Positions 53,214 through 62,625 of a DNA stretch of 64,000 nt are shown here, in pieces. The position numbers and the translations under genes were made by a program. Source of the stretch: Deltaproteobacteria bacterium (GTDB taxonomy: Bacteria; Desulfobacterota; Syntrophia; Syntrophales; Smithellaceae). The stretch's first letter is position 1. The number at the start of each line of letters is the position of its first letter. Under the pieces are notes generated by a model. It was given only the letters and a program-made list of their open reading frames with translations. It was not told the origin of the DNA and made no database searches. Location: positions 1-64,000 of the forward strand of contig JAAYDW010000099.1 in the NCBI GenBank assembly GCA_012729055.1, read 5' to 3'.

Positions 53214-53876
53214 ATGGAAAAACGATTGAACCGTCCGCGCCGGGCCAAGGGATTTACACTGCTCGAACTCTTAATTGCCGTCTTTATCCTGGGGATCGTG
53301 CTGACGACGGTTTACGCGGCCTATAGCGGCATCCTCACATCGATCCGGGATCTGGACGACGACGCCCGCGCGTACCGGATGGCGCAGACGGCGCTTGACC
53401 GGCTCAGCCGGGATTTGTCTTCGCTCCAGCGTTTCGGGGACGCTTTTGTCCTGCGCGGCGGGGAGTCGGGCGCCGGCAGCCGTTCCTTCGGGTCGCTGGT
53501 TTTCTGGTCGGCTGCGCACCTGTCTTTTGATGAAAACGAGCCTTCCTGCGCGCCGGCGATGATCGCCTATTTCGTCCGGGAGGACACGGATGGCGGCTTT
53601 ACCCTCTGGCGTTCCGACGTCGCCTCCGCCGCGCCTCAGCCGGATGCCGACGCGGACGGCGGAGTGATTCTCTGCGAAAATGTTCAGGCGTTCCATCTGA
53701 AATATTTCGACGCGGAAGGCCGTGAATCCGAAACCTGGGACACCCAATCTTCCGCGGAGGGCCAAAAGGGCCGGCCGCCGCGGCGCATACAGATGGATTT
53801 GCTGCTGGTCAACAAAAACAATGCGGAAAAGCCCTACCGGTTTACCGCCCGGGTTTTTCTGCCGGTGAAGAAATGA
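53214..53876 (+). CDS. gspJ: Minor pseudopilin GspJ
   Basis: 220 residues. The leader RAKG precedes FTLLELLIAVFILGIVLTTV. The mature part is beta-rich with long loops, and the region ALDRLSRDLSSLQR matches GspJ. It forms the tip with GspI and GspK. It overlaps gspK by four bases (ATGA). Confidence 0.9.
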   Translation: MEKRLNRPRRAKGFTLLELLIAVFILGIVLTTVYAAYSGILTSIRDLDDDARAYRMAQTALDRLSRDLSSLQRFGDAFVLRGGESGAGSRSFGSLVFWSAAHLSFDENEPSCAPAMIAYFVREDTDGGFTLWRSDVASAAPQPDADADGGVILCENVQAFHLKYFDAEGRESETWDTQSSAEGQKGRPPRRIQMDLLLVNKNNAEKPYRFTARVFLPVKK

Positions 53877-54847
53877 AACGCTGGCGCACCCTTTTAAAAA
53901 ATCAATCGGGCGTGGCGCTCATCACCGTGATCCTGATCGTGGGCATCCTGGTGGCGGCCGCTCTGGAGTTCAACCGCTCGTCGCGCGCCGATGTGTATTT
54001 TGCGGCCAACGTGAGCGACGGGCTCAAGCTCGACTGCATCGCCAAATCGGGATTTTACGGCGCGGCGGCGCTTCTGGCCGCTTCTCAACATTCCTACGAA
54101 ACCCTGCGCGACGACTGGGCCGACGCCGAAGCCCTGTCCGCCCGGTCGCGGACGCTTTTTGCCGAGGGACGCTTTGTGGTCCGCATTGAGGATGAAACAG
54201 GGAAAATTCCGCTCAACAAGCTGGTGTCCGGCGGCGCGGTAAACGAAAACATCAAAGGAATGCTGCTCAGGCTGCTTTTGCTGCCGGAATTTGAGCTCGA
54301 CGAATACCGGGCGACCTCGATCGTGGACGCGCTCATCGACTGGATCGATGAAAATTCCGAGGTAACCGGCATGGGGGCGGAAAGCTCCTATTACGCGTCT
54401 TTGCCGGCTCCGTATTTTGCCAAAAACGCCCCCTTGGATTGCATTGAAGAATTGCTTATGGTAAGAGGCATCACGAATGAACTTTTTGCGGGAACCGGTA
54501 AAAAACCCGCGCTGGGCCGATTGGTGACCGTTTACGGCACGGGCGTGGTCAGTATCAACACGGCGCCGAAGATGGTTTTGCGGGCCCTTGCGCCCGAGAT
54601 CACGGCCGAGAGGGCCGACAGCATGGATGAGTACCGGAGAAACCCGATCAACAATCTTTCTTCCGCCGACTGGTATAAAAAAGTTTCCGGGATGGGGGCC
54701 GTCGCCATCAACCCGGAATTGATTGGGGTGGCCAAGAGCAATTTTTTCCGAATTCAGGCCGCCGGGGTGATGGATAAAATGGAGCGCAGCGTGGCCGGCG
54801 TCATCCAGCGCTCGCCCCTGCAAATTGTGAGCTGGAGGCAGGATTAA
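53873..54847 (+). CDS. gspK: Minor pseudopilin GspK
   Basis: 324 residues, the large tip pseudopilin. The leader NQSG precedes VALITVILIVGILVAAALEF; the normally conserved Glu at +5 of the mature part is absent, as is usual in GspK. RIEDETGKIPLNKLVSGGAV, LIDWIDENSEVTGMG and the helix-hairpin-helix-like FAGTGKKPALGRLVTVYGTG region are family features. It caps the pseudopilus. Confidence 0.95.
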   Translation: MKRWRTLLKNQSGVALITVILIVGILVAAALEFNRSSRADVYFAANVSDGLKLDCIAKSGFYGAAALLAASQHSYETLRDDWADAEALSARSRTLFAEGRFVVRIEDETGKIPLNKLVSGGAVNENIKGMLLRLLLLPEFELDEYRATSIVDALIDWIDENSEVTGMGAESSYYASLPAPYFAKNAPLDCIEELLMVRGITNELFAGTGKKPALGRLVTVYGTGVVSINTAPKMVLRALAPEITAERADSMDEYRRNPINNLSSADWYKKVSGMGAVAINPELIGVAKSNFFRIQAAGVMDKMERSVAGVIQRSPLQIVSWRQD

Positions 54848-56376
54848 TGCCGGAGACGATTCTCTGTCTGGATCTTGGAGCGCATGCCGTCAAAGCCCTG
54901 CTGGCCGAGTGTCGCGGGCGGACGGACCTCCGTGTCCTCGCGGTTAAGACCGTCGCCCGGGCCGACGGCGCGGATCTGGACGGAGCGCTCAAAGAACTTG
55001 CCTCCGGACTTCAGCCCCTCCTGCAGGCCCGGTTCCGAACCGCCGTGATGCTGCCGGCGTCCGAGGCCATGTTCCGTCTCGTCCGCCTGCCTTTCCGCGA
55101 CGAAGCCCGGATAAAAAAAACCCTGTCTTTCGAACTGGAGACGCTTTTGCCCCTTCCTCCCGAGGAGGTGGCGGCCGATTACCTGCTTCTGCCGGGCGGC
55201 GGTCTCCTGACCGCGGCTTTTGCCCGCAAGCGCCTCCGGAAAATTCTGGCCGATGTGGAGACGCATCTGGGCCCCGTGTGCGTCGTGGATATCGCTCCGG
55301 CGGCGCTGGCTCTGCCGGCGCTGGAGCAGAGAGTCTTTCCCGGCGCGGGCATCGTGCTGGATATCGGCCGGATGGAAAGCGCGGCTGTTTTCTGCGAGAA
55401 AAACGCGCCGCTGGCGATCCGCTCGTTTGCCGTGGGCGGAGAGGCAATCACCGGGGCGCTCGCCGAGGACTGGTCGTGCAGCCGGGAGGAGGCGGAAAAA
55501 ATCAAGATCGACGCCTCGTTTGGCGACCGCGCCGCCGGGGCGCTGGACGTCTGCCGCGACTTCTGCCGCAGTCTTGCCGGGACGGTTGAATTGCTGCGCC
55601 TCAACGGAACACTGTCGGGCGCGCCTGACCGGATTCTGCTTACCGGCGGCGGCTCGCAGTTTGGCCCGCTGCGCCAAGAACTGGCCCGGACTTTCGGCGC
55701 GGCGGTCGAAACGCTCGATGCCGCAAAACCCGGCGACCTGCGCCTGGACGCAGGAATGGCCGGCCGCTGGACGCCGCTGCCGATGGGCGTTGCCCTGGCC
55801 GGCGCCAGGCGGGTGCAGGCCACACGCAAGTCCTTCAACTTCCGCCAGGGAGAACCGGCGACCAAAAGCCTGACCGGCGATTTGAGGCGCCATTTGCGTC
55901 TGGGAGCGGTCCTGGCCGTCGTCATCCTCGCGCTTGCGGCGGCGGATGGATTTCTGGACTATCGCGTGCAGGTCCGGCAGGCCGACGACCTTAAAAGTTC
56001 GATCAGCCGCATTTTCAGAAAACATTTCCCCCCCTCGGCCGTCATGGTCAATCCGGTCATGCAGATGAAGTCCCGGCTGGCCGAAGATAAAAAAACCTAC
56101 GGGATCGCCGCCGGCGCTTCTCCGACGCCCGTCCTGGAGCTGCTGCGCGACATGTCGGGGCTGATTCCGCCCGCCCTCGATGTGGTGGTCACGCGCCTGC
56201 ACTGCGAAAACAATGTCGTTTTGCTGGCCGGCGAAACGCAAAAAGTCGACGACGTCACCCGCGTTAAAAACGCGCTGGCCAAATCGAAGTATTATAAAAC
56301 AGTCACGGTGAACAAGACGGCGCTCGGCCGCGACGGCGCCAAAGTGAACTTCGATTTGAGGATGGAACTGAAATGA
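54847..56376 (+). CDS. gspL: Type II secretion protein GspL
   Basis: 509 residues. Residues 1-330 have the ASKHA/PilM-like fold (ETILCLDLGAHAVKALLAE, GIVLDIGRMESAAVFCE, LTGGGSQFGPLRQELA). A membrane helix follows near 350-375 (LGAVLAVVILALAAADGFLD) and then a PilN-like periplasmic domain. The start overlaps gspK by one base. It links the GspE ATPase to the pseudopilus assembly platform. Confidence 0.9.
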   Translation: MPETILCLDLGAHAVKALLAECRGRTDLRVLAVKTVARADGADLDGALKELASGLQPLLQARFRTAVMLPASEAMFRLVRLPFRDEARIKKTLSFELETLLPLPPEEVAADYLLLPGGGLLTAAFARKRLRKILADVETHLGPVCVVDIAPAALALPALEQRVFPGAGIVLDIGRMESAAVFCEKNAPLAIRSFAVGGEAITGALAEDWSCSREEAEKIKIDASFGDRAAGALDVCRDFCRSLAGTVELLRLNGTLSGAPDRILLTGGGSQFGPLRQELARTFGAAVETLDAAKPGDLRLDAGMAGRWTPLPMGVALAGARRVQATRKSFNFRQGEPATKSLTGDLRRHLRLGAVLAVVILALAAADGFLDYRVQVRQADDLKSSISRIFRKHFPPSAVMVNPVMQMKSRLAEDKKTYGIAAGASPTPVLELLRDMSGLIPPALDVVVTRLHCENNVVLLAGETQKVDDVTRVKNALAKSKYYKTVTVNKTALGRDGAKVNFDLRMELK

Positions 56377-56933
56377 TCAAAGACTACTGGACACGACTCG
56401 ACGACCGGCAGCGCCGCCTCGCCGTTTTCGCGGCGGCGGGTCTGATCGTCTTTCTTCTCCTGGCGCTGGTGGTCTTCCCCCTGTGCGATGCGAAGGCCCG
56501 GATCCGGAAGTCCATCGCGGCGAACACAAAAAAATTTGAAGAGATGAAAGTTCTGGACGCGGAATTTGCCGCTTCCGACGCGCAGATTGCCCGCATTAAA
56601 AGGGCCGTCGCCTCGCGTCTTCCGGAATTCACCCTGTTTGGCCACCTGGAGAAAAAGGCGGCGGCGGCCGGCGTCAAGGGGGCCATCCGGCAGATGAATT
56701 CCCTGCCGGGCGTCCGGTCCGCCTCTTTCGAAGAAAGCCTCGTCGACCTGAAACTCGATAAAATCACGATTGCGCAACTGGCCGACTTCCTCTACCAGAT
56801 CGAGTCGCCCGAGGAGATGGTCGGCATCCGCAGAATTTCGGTGGAAAAAATGAAGGAAAGTCCGGAGTACCTGAGCGTACAGCTTCTGGTCGCCTCTTAC
56901 ACGCCGGTTCCGGCGGGAACGGGGGGGCCATGA
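56373..56933 (+). CDS. gspM: Type II secretion protein GspM
   Basis: 186 residues. One N-terminal membrane helix (LAVFAAAGLIVFLLLALVVF) precedes a PilO/GspM-like ferredoxin fold (ITIAQLADFLYQIESPEEMV). Gene order and length fit. It overlaps gspL and gspN by four bases each. Weak family conservation means the call leans on context. Confidence 0.85.
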   Translation: MIKDYWTRLDDRQRRLAVFAAAGLIVFLLLALVVFPLCDAKARIRKSIAANTKKFEEMKVLDAEFAASDAQIARIKRAVASRLPEFTLFGHLEKKAAAAGVKGAIRQMNSLPGVRSASFEESLVDLKLDKITIAQLADFLYQIESPEEMVGIRRISVEKMKESPEYLSVQLLVASYTPVPAGTGGP

Positions 56934-57757
56934 AGATTTCGCGCATTGTTCAAAATCGGGCGCTGTGGCTGGGAGTCTACGCCGTCTTCATCACGGGCGT
57001 CTTTTTGTACCTGCTGTTTCCCTCGGAGCTGGTCCTGAAACGGCTGGAAGCGTCGGCCGCGTCCGCCGGCTGGATGTTGCGGGCGGCGGCGCTCCGGCCG
57101 TCGCTGCCGACGGGGATAACGCTCAGCCAACCGAGGGTCAGCCGGGCCGAAGGCGCCCGGGAGTTCGTTTTCAGCGGCGATTCGCTGGACGTCCAGATCC
57201 GTCTCTTGAGCCTGCCGGCCAAAGTGAAGCGGATCGGTTTTTCCGGCCGGGCCTATGACGGCCGCTTTGACGGCAGCGCGGGATTCCGGATCTCGGGCGC
57301 GCCCGTCGAGGGCAGCGCAACCTTTGAAGACATCGACCTCGGCCGTCTCAACGCCGGCGGCCTTGCCGCTCTGCGGGGGCTTACCGGTCGGGTGCGCGGA
57401 TCCTTTTTTTATGCGCCGGAAAATCCGGTGGGCGGCGGTCCCGTGGGGAAGCTGTCCCTGTATTTGAGCCGGGGCGCCTACCCGTTGCCGGAGCCTTTTC
57501 TGGGAGTGAGCCGCATCGACTTCGACCACGGCACGATTTCGGCGCAATTGAAAAACAACCGGGTGACGCTGGAAAAACTGGAACTCTACGGCCGGCAGAT
57601 CAACTGCCTTTTAAACGGCACGATCCTTCCGGCCGAACGCGCGGAGGACAGCCTGCTGCAATTGAAGGGCGTAATCGAGATTGCCGGGAAAAGCAAAATC
57701 AAGATGAACGTGACGGTGGGCGGGACGCTGGGAAGCCCGGTCATGCGTTATATCTGA
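56930..57757 (+). CDS. gspN: Type II secretion protein GspN
   Basis: 275 residues. A membrane helix (LWLGVYAVFITGVFLYLLF) is followed by a beta-rich periplasmic domain with long strands (LSLPAKVKRIGFSGRAYDG and ISAQLKNNRVTLEKLELYG), as in GspN of deltaproteobacteria. Its role in T2SS is not settled; it may stabilise the envelope part. It lies between gspM and gspC. Confidence 0.85.
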   Translation: MKISRIVQNRALWLGVYAVFITGVFLYLLFPSELVLKRLEASAASAGWMLRAAALRPSLPTGITLSQPRVSRAEGAREFVFSGDSLDVQIRLLSLPAKVKRIGFSGRAYDGRFDGSAGFRISGAPVEGSATFEDIDLGRLNAGGLAALRGLTGRVRGSFFYAPENPVGGGPVGKLSLYLSRGAYPLPEPFLGVSRIDFDHGTISAQLKNNRVTLEKLELYGRQINCLLNGTILPAERAEDSLLQLKGVIEIAGKSKIKMNVTVGGTLGSPVMRYI

Positions 57758-57782
57758 AGGACAAAGCGGCCGGAAAAAGGAC

Positions 57783-58694
57783 ATGAAAGATTTTCTGACA
57801 GAGATGACCTTGCGCATACGGGCGGCCATGGACCGGATCGGCGGTCCGGCGTTCGACCGGGCAGCCCTTGCGGCGTGGGTCAAACCGCTTGCGCTGGTCC
57901 TGGCCGTGACGCTCATCTCTTTTCTGGCGGTGGATGTTTTTTACAAGCTGCTTTCCCTGCAGGTGTTGCGGACGCCCGCGACGGCGGCCGGCTCTCCTGC
58001 GCGAGCCGCCGCCGGAACTCTGCGCGAGCCGGCGGAGCGCTACGCCGTCATCGCCGAGCGCAACCTGTTTGCCACGACGCTCAAGGCTCTTCCGGATAAA
58101 AGCGCGTCAAGCGCTCTTCCCAGCGAGGAGTACACGGACTTCGACCTGAAAGGCACCATCGCGGTCGACGCTCGGACGGGCTATGCGATCGTGGAGGAAA
58201 AAGGCAAGGGCAAGCAGAAGCTCTACCGCCTCGGCGAAATGATCGGATCGGCGCGGCTCGTCCGCGTCACGCGCAACACGGCGGTTTTGCAAAGCGGCGG
58301 CCGGGAACTCATGATGAAAATCAAGGAAGCGGCCGACGCATCCGCGGCGGGGCGTTCGGCCGTCCCCTCCGGCGGCCGCAGCATTGCCGTGAGCCGCGAG
58401 GAGGTGACACAGAGCCTGGGCGATTTGAAATCCATCATGAGCCAGGCGGTCGTGCGTCCGTACATGATGGACGGCGCGCAGCAGGGATTTGTCATTTCCA
58501 ACATCGTGCCCGGCAGCCTGTATGCGCGGCTGGGCCTGCAAAACGGCGATGTCATCGTGGAGGTGAACAACAGCCGGCTGGAAGGGGCCGACGACGTTTT
58601 GCAACTGGTGGATGTGATGCAATCGGGAGGCAGCGTGACGGTCGGCCTGCTGCGCAACGGGCAGAACCAGACGCTGAATTATTCGTTTCAATGA
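57783..58694 (+). CDS. gspC: Type II secretion protein GspC with PDZ domain
   Basis: 303 residues. A helix near residues 38-56 (LALVLAVTLISFLAVDVFY) is followed by the HR domain, with the pilin-type AERNLFATTLKALPD and the RLGEMIGSARLVRVTRNTAV region. The C-terminal 90 residues form a PDZ domain (GFVISNIVPGSLYARLGLQN, then GDVIVEVNNSRL). GspC links the platform to the secretin GspD. It lies 25 bases after gspN. Confidence 0.93.
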   Translation: MKDFLTEMTLRIRAAMDRIGGPAFDRAALAAWVKPLALVLAVTLISFLAVDVFYKLLSLQVLRTPATAAGSPARAAAGTLREPAERYAVIAERNLFATTLKALPDKSASSALPSEEYTDFDLKGTIAVDARTGYAIVEEKGKGKQKLYRLGEMIGSARLVRVTRNTAVLQSGGRELMMKIKEAADASAAGRSAVPSGGRSIAVSREEVTQSLGDLKSIMSQAVVRPYMMDGAQQGFVISNIVPGSLYARLGLQNGDVIVEVNNSRLEGADDVLQLVDVMQSGGSVTVGLLRNGQNQTLNYSFQ

Positions 58695-58718
58695 GCGCGC
58701 GGAAAGTAGAGGCGGGTC

Positions 58719-59585
58719 ATGTATGCCGCATATTTCGGTCTTAAAGAAAATCCCTTCACGCTCTCGCCCCGGCCGGATTACCTGTTTTTGAGCGAGCAGC
58801 ATCGCGACGCGCTCAATTACCTGATTTACGGCATCGGCGAGAAGAAGGGCTTCGTGCTGATTTCCGGCGGCATCGGAACGGGCAAAACCACCCTTTGCCG
58901 CGCGCTGTTGGGCATGCTGGATTCCTCGGTGGAAACGGCGCTGATCTTCAACACGGCGGTTTCGGACGTCGAACTGCTCGAGACGGTCGTCCGGGAATTC
59001 GGCATTGCCGGGCTTGCCGCGCGCCAAAACAAAATGGACTACGTGGACGCCCTCAACGATTTTCTGCTCAGGAACTACGCCGCCGGAAAAAACGCGGTGC
59101 TTCTCATCGACGAGGCGCAGAATCTTTCGCACGGCGTTCTTGAACAGATCCGGATGCTTTCCAATCTGGAAACCGAGCGGGAAAAGCTTTTGCAGATCGT
59201 CCTGGTCGGCCAGCCGGAAATCAAGGCCGCCCTGGCGCTGCCGGCGCTTCGGCAGCTCAACGAACGGATCACCGTGCGTTACGACCTCGCGCCGCTTTCG
59301 GCAAGCGACGTGGCCGCCTACATCGACCACCGCCTGCGCGTGGCCGGCGGTCCCGGAGCGATCCGGCTGACGCGGGGCGCGTATCGCCTCGTCTATGATT
59401 TTTCCGAGGGGATTCCGCGCCGGATCAATGCGCTTTGCGACCGGGCGCTGCTTATTGCCTACGCCCGGAACTCGGCGAAAATCGACCGCCGGATCATCCG
59501 CCACGCGGCGCGGGACATCGGCCGGGAGTATTTTCAGAAAACGATGAGCGGCGCCAGAAAGTTGTGGCTGCGCCTGACATCGTAG
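58719..59585 (+). CDS. gspA: ExeA/GspA-like AAA ATPase
   Basis: 288 residues. It begins MYAAYFGLKENPFTLSPRPD, the typical ExeA start, with Walker A SGGIGTGKTT near residues 48-57 and Walker B LLIDEAQNLS near 129-138. A C-terminal AAA lid region reads GIPRRINALCDRALLIAYAR. ExeA with ExeB helps assemble the secretin through the peptidoglycan. The protein ends without the membrane and peptidoglycan-binding extension that full ExeA carries. Confidence 0.88.
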   Translation: MYAAYFGLKENPFTLSPRPDYLFLSEQHRDALNYLIYGIGEKKGFVLISGGIGTGKTTLCRALLGMLDSSVETALIFNTAVSDVELLETVVREFGIAGLAARQNKMDYVDALNDFLLRNYAAGKNAVLLIDEAQNLSHGVLEQIRMLSNLETEREKLLQIVLVGQPEIKAALALPALRQLNERITVRYDLAPLSASDVAAYIDHRLRVAGGPGAIRLTRGAYRLVYDFSEGIPRRINALCDRALLIAYARNSAKIDRRIIRHAARDIGREYFQKTMSGARKLWLRLTS

Positions 59586-59597
59586 CGCGGGGGATGC

Positions 59598-60407
59598 ATG
59601 AGTTATATCAATGACGCTCTGCACAAGGTTCAAAACGACAAAGAGGCGCCTTACGCGTCCTGGGCGCCTCCGGTTGCGGCCGGACCCCCGAAAAACCGGT
59701 CGGGGAGGACACCGGCGCTGATCGGGGCGTTCGTCGCGCTTCTGGTTTTGGCGGGCGGCCTGGCTCTGTGGTGGTCCACGCGGCCGGAAGCGCCGGCAGT
59801 CAGGCCGGCAAAAACCGTCCAGCGTCCGGTTGCCGCGGCAACCGATCCGGCGCCGGCCGCGCTTCCTGCGGCTCGTGAAGCAAAGCCGGCTGTGCCCGCG
59901 GCGGTTGTCGCATCGAATCCGGTTTTGCCTGGGCAGACGTCGGCTGTAAAAAAGGCAGCGGCAGCGCCGGTCCGCACCGGAGAGCCGCAGGCCGGGTCCG
60001 CCGCGCCGGAAGATGCGGAAAGCCTCTACGCGCTGGCGCTGGAAAAGCAGCGCGAAGGGCGTCTTCGGGAAGCGTCGCGTCTCTACCGGCGGGTCTTGAA
60101 AAAAGAGCCGCGCCATTTCCGGGCGCAAAACAATCTGGGCGTTGTGTATCTGCGTCTTGGAGAGGACCGGCGGGCGAGAATCTGCTTCAACGACGCGCTT
60201 CATATCCGCCGGGACTATGCGGACGCGCACTATAATCTGGCTTGTCTTTATGCGCAAAAAAATGATACGAAACAAAGTCTGTTTTATCTGAAAAACGCGG
60301 TGGATTTTAATCCGGATGTCAGGCAGTGGGCGGCCACGGACAAGGATTTGCGCAATATCGCCCATCTGCCCGAATTTCATTCCATAATACAGGCACGGGA
60401 TCGATAA
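59598..60407 (+). CDS. GspB-like membrane protein with TPR domain
   Basis: 269 residues. The first residues MSYINDALHKVQ match the start of GspB/ExeB (MSYILDALKK-type). A membrane helix (ALIGAFVALLVLAGGLALWW) lies near residues 38-57. A long Pro/Ala-rich periplasmic linker follows, then TPR repeats (SLYALALEKQREGRLREASR, NLGVVYLRLGEDRRARICF and DAHYNLACLYAQKND). The GspB C-terminal domain is replaced by TPRs, which may bind the secretin or peptidoglycan. It is coupled with the ExeA-like gene. Confidence 0.82.
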   Translation: MSYINDALHKVQNDKEAPYASWAPPVAAGPPKNRSGRTPALIGAFVALLVLAGGLALWWSTRPEAPAVRPAKTVQRPVAAATDPAPAALPAAREAKPAVPAAVVASNPVLPGQTSAVKKAAAAPVRTGEPQAGSAAPEDAESLYALALEKQREGRLREASRLYRRVLKKEPRHFRAQNNLGVVYLRLGEDRRARICFNDALHIRRDYADAHYNLACLYAQKNDTKQSLFYLKNAVDFNPDVRQWAATDKDLRNIAHLPEFHSIIQARDR

Positions 60408-60408
60408 C

Positions 60409-62613
60409 ATGACTTTTATAACAAAACGCATTGGACCAATGACCGTTTGGCTGGCGGCGCTGCTGCTGCTGGGGCTCGCAACGCAGGCGCCGGCCGCGCG
60501 GATCGATGACGGGGCGCCGGCGGCAAAGGCACAATCGGCCCACGAAACCAGGGAAAGTCTTCCCGCGGACAGCGCGGCTCTCCCCCTCCCGCCCGCCCCG
60601 CCCCGGGACGTCCCGCCGGTGAAAACCGCGCGGGAGGAGGCCCCGGCCGCTGTGAAAACGGAAACCGCGGTCGAAAAGCCGCCGGAAAAACCGTCCGCGG
60701 AAAAATCCCGTCCGGCGCCGGCGGTTCGTAAAACCGGCGACCGGTATGTGACGCTCGATTTCGACAACGTCAATATTGAAGTGTTCGTGAAATTCATAAG
60801 CGAACTGACCGGCAAGAATTTCATCATCGACGACAAGGTCAAGGGCAAGGTGACGATTCTTTCTCCCCGGAAAATTCCGCTTAGCGACGTGTACAAGGTT
60901 TTTCTTTCCGTGCTGGAGCTGAACGGCTACGCCACGGTGCCCGTCGGGGACCTGATCAAGATCGTACCCTCGGCCGCCGCGCGGGAAAAGAGCCTGGAGA
61001 CGCGGATCAAGAGGGACGGCGCCGAGTCGGAAGACCGGATGGTCACGCAGATTATCGCGCTCGACCGGGCCAATCCCGACGAAGTCAAGCGGGTCCTCGA
61101 TCCGATCATTCCCAAAACCAGTTCGGTGCTGTCCTATCCGCCGGCGGGGGTGCTGATCGTCACCGATTACCTGTCCAACATCCGCCGGCTGCTCGAGATC
61201 GTGAAGGCTCTGGACGTGGAGGGGGCGGGCGAGCAGATCACGTATCTGCCCCTGCAAAACGCCTCCGCGTCGGAAGTGGCCAAATCGCTTGCCACCGTGT
61301 TTCAGCAGCGCCGGCCCAATGTGACGCCGGTCCGGATCGTGGCGGATCCGCGAACCAATTCGCTCATCATCTTTGCCAGTGTGTCGGATACGGAAAACAT
61401 CCGCAAGCTCACGGGGCTCATGGATAAGGATGTGCCGCGCGGCGAATCCAACATCCAGGTTTACCGCCTGCAAAACAGCGTCGCCGAGGACCTGGCCAAA
61501 GTGCTGAACAGCATTGTCAAGGAAACGGGCGGAGCGGCTTCCGGCGCGGCGGGTGCGGCGGCGAGGGTGGCGACGCCGGTCGTTTCCAAAAATGTTCAGA
61601 TCGTGCCGGACAAGGCCACCAACACGCTGGTGATCATGGCGGAGCGCGAGGATTACAAAATTCTGGAAAGCATCATCAGGCAGCTCGACGTGCCGCGGCC
61701 TATGGTTTACATTGAAGCGCTGATCATGGAAGTCAACACCACGAAAGACTTCAGGCTGGGCGTGGAGTGGAGCGGCGTAAAGGACACCGGGCAGGTGAAC
61801 GGCATGACCGGCAGCGGGTCGGCCGCCTTTGTGAGCTCCGGCACCGGCGTGCTGTCGGGCCTGACCGCCACCCTGGACGCGGCCGGAAAGACGGTGCTGG
61901 GATTTCCCAGCGGCTTCTCCATGGGCATTCTCGGCGCGGGCATCAAGATCGGCGACGTCCTGTTTCCGACCATCGGCGCGATGGTGCAGGCCTACAAAAA
62001 CGATTCCGATGTGTCGATTCTGTCCACCCCCCAGATTCTGACGCTAGACAACGAAGAAGCGGAAATCAACGTCGGGTCCAACGTTCCCTACATCACGCGG
62101 CAGGAATCCACGACAACCTCCACCCTGGTCAATTACAACACCTACGAATACAAGGACGTCGGCGTGATCCTGAACATCACGCCGCACATCAATGAAGGCA
62201 ACTATGTCCGTCTGAAAATATCGCAGCAGGTCACCAAAGTGACTTCGGATGTGAAAAACACGACGCCGACGACGCTCAAGCGGACGGCCAAAACCACCGT
62301 GGTGGTCCGGGACAACGAAACGATCGTCATCGGCGGCCTGGTGGGGGACAGCACGGAGGACGGCACGAACCAGGTGCCCTGGCTGGGAAGCGTGCCGATT
62401 CTGGGCTGGCTGTTCAAGGCCAACCAGGTGAAAAGGGAAAAAACAAACCTGTATGTTTTTCTCACGCCGCACATCGTCCGCACTGAGCGGGAAGCGGCGG
62501 ACCTATACCAGAAGAAGAGAGAATCCATGGGCGAAGTGGTCGAAGGCATCATCCGGCTCAACGAGCGCAAGCAGGAATCCTATCCGCCGGCGCCCGCGGT
62601 TCCCGAAAAGTAA
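60409..62613 (+). CDS. gspD: Type II secretion outer-membrane secretin GspD
   Basis: 734 residues with a signal peptide (MTVWLAALLLLGLATQAPAA) and a Pro-rich linker. The N0 domain starts YVTLDFDNVNIEVFVKFISE; N1-N3 repeats follow (YKVFLSVLELNGYATVPVGD, ITYLPLQNASASEVAKSLAT, YRLQNSVAEDLAKVLNSIV). The secretin core shows VPYITRQ, YEYKDVGVILNITPHINEG and the final VIGGLVGDSTEDGTNQVPWLG stretch. It forms the exit pore. The C-terminal S-domain is short, so a pilotin may not be needed. Confidence 0.97.
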   Translation: MTFITKRIGPMTVWLAALLLLGLATQAPAARIDDGAPAAKAQSAHETRESLPADSAALPLPPAPPRDVPPVKTAREEAPAAVKTETAVEKPPEKPSAEKSRPAPAVRKTGDRYVTLDFDNVNIEVFVKFISELTGKNFIIDDKVKGKVTILSPRKIPLSDVYKVFLSVLELNGYATVPVGDLIKIVPSAAAREKSLETRIKRDGAESEDRMVTQIIALDRANPDEVKRVLDPIIPKTSSVLSYPPAGVLIVTDYLSNIRRLLEIVKALDVEGAGEQITYLPLQNASASEVAKSLATVFQQRRPNVTPVRIVADPRTNSLIIFASVSDTENIRKLTGLMDKDVPRGESNIQVYRLQNSVAEDLAKVLNSIVKETGGAASGAAGAAARVATPVVSKNVQIVPDKATNTLVIMAEREDYKILESIIRQLDVPRPMVYIEALIMEVNTTKDFRLGVEWSGVKDTGQVNGMTGSGSAAFVSSGTGVLSGLTATLDAAGKTVLGFPSGFSMGILGAGIKIGDVLFPTIGAMVQAYKNDSDVSILSTPQILTLDNEEAEINVGSNVPYITRQESTTTSTLVNYNTYEYKDVGVILNITPHINEGNYVRLKISQQVTKVTSDVKNTTPTTLKRTAKTTVVVRDNETIVIGGLVGDSTEDGTNQVPWLGSVPILGWLFKANQVKREKTNLYVFLTPHIVRTEREAADLYQKKRESMGEVVEGIIRLNERKQESYPPAPAVPEK

Positions 62614-62625
62614 GGGGCGGTTGTT

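Noticed and set aside
58107-60896. Long open frame (929 codons) on the minus strand across gspC to gspD
   Set aside because: It lies opposite well-supported gspC, gspA-like, gspB-like and gspD genes. Its product is Arg-rich and low in structure, as expected for a shadow frame in GC-rich DNA.
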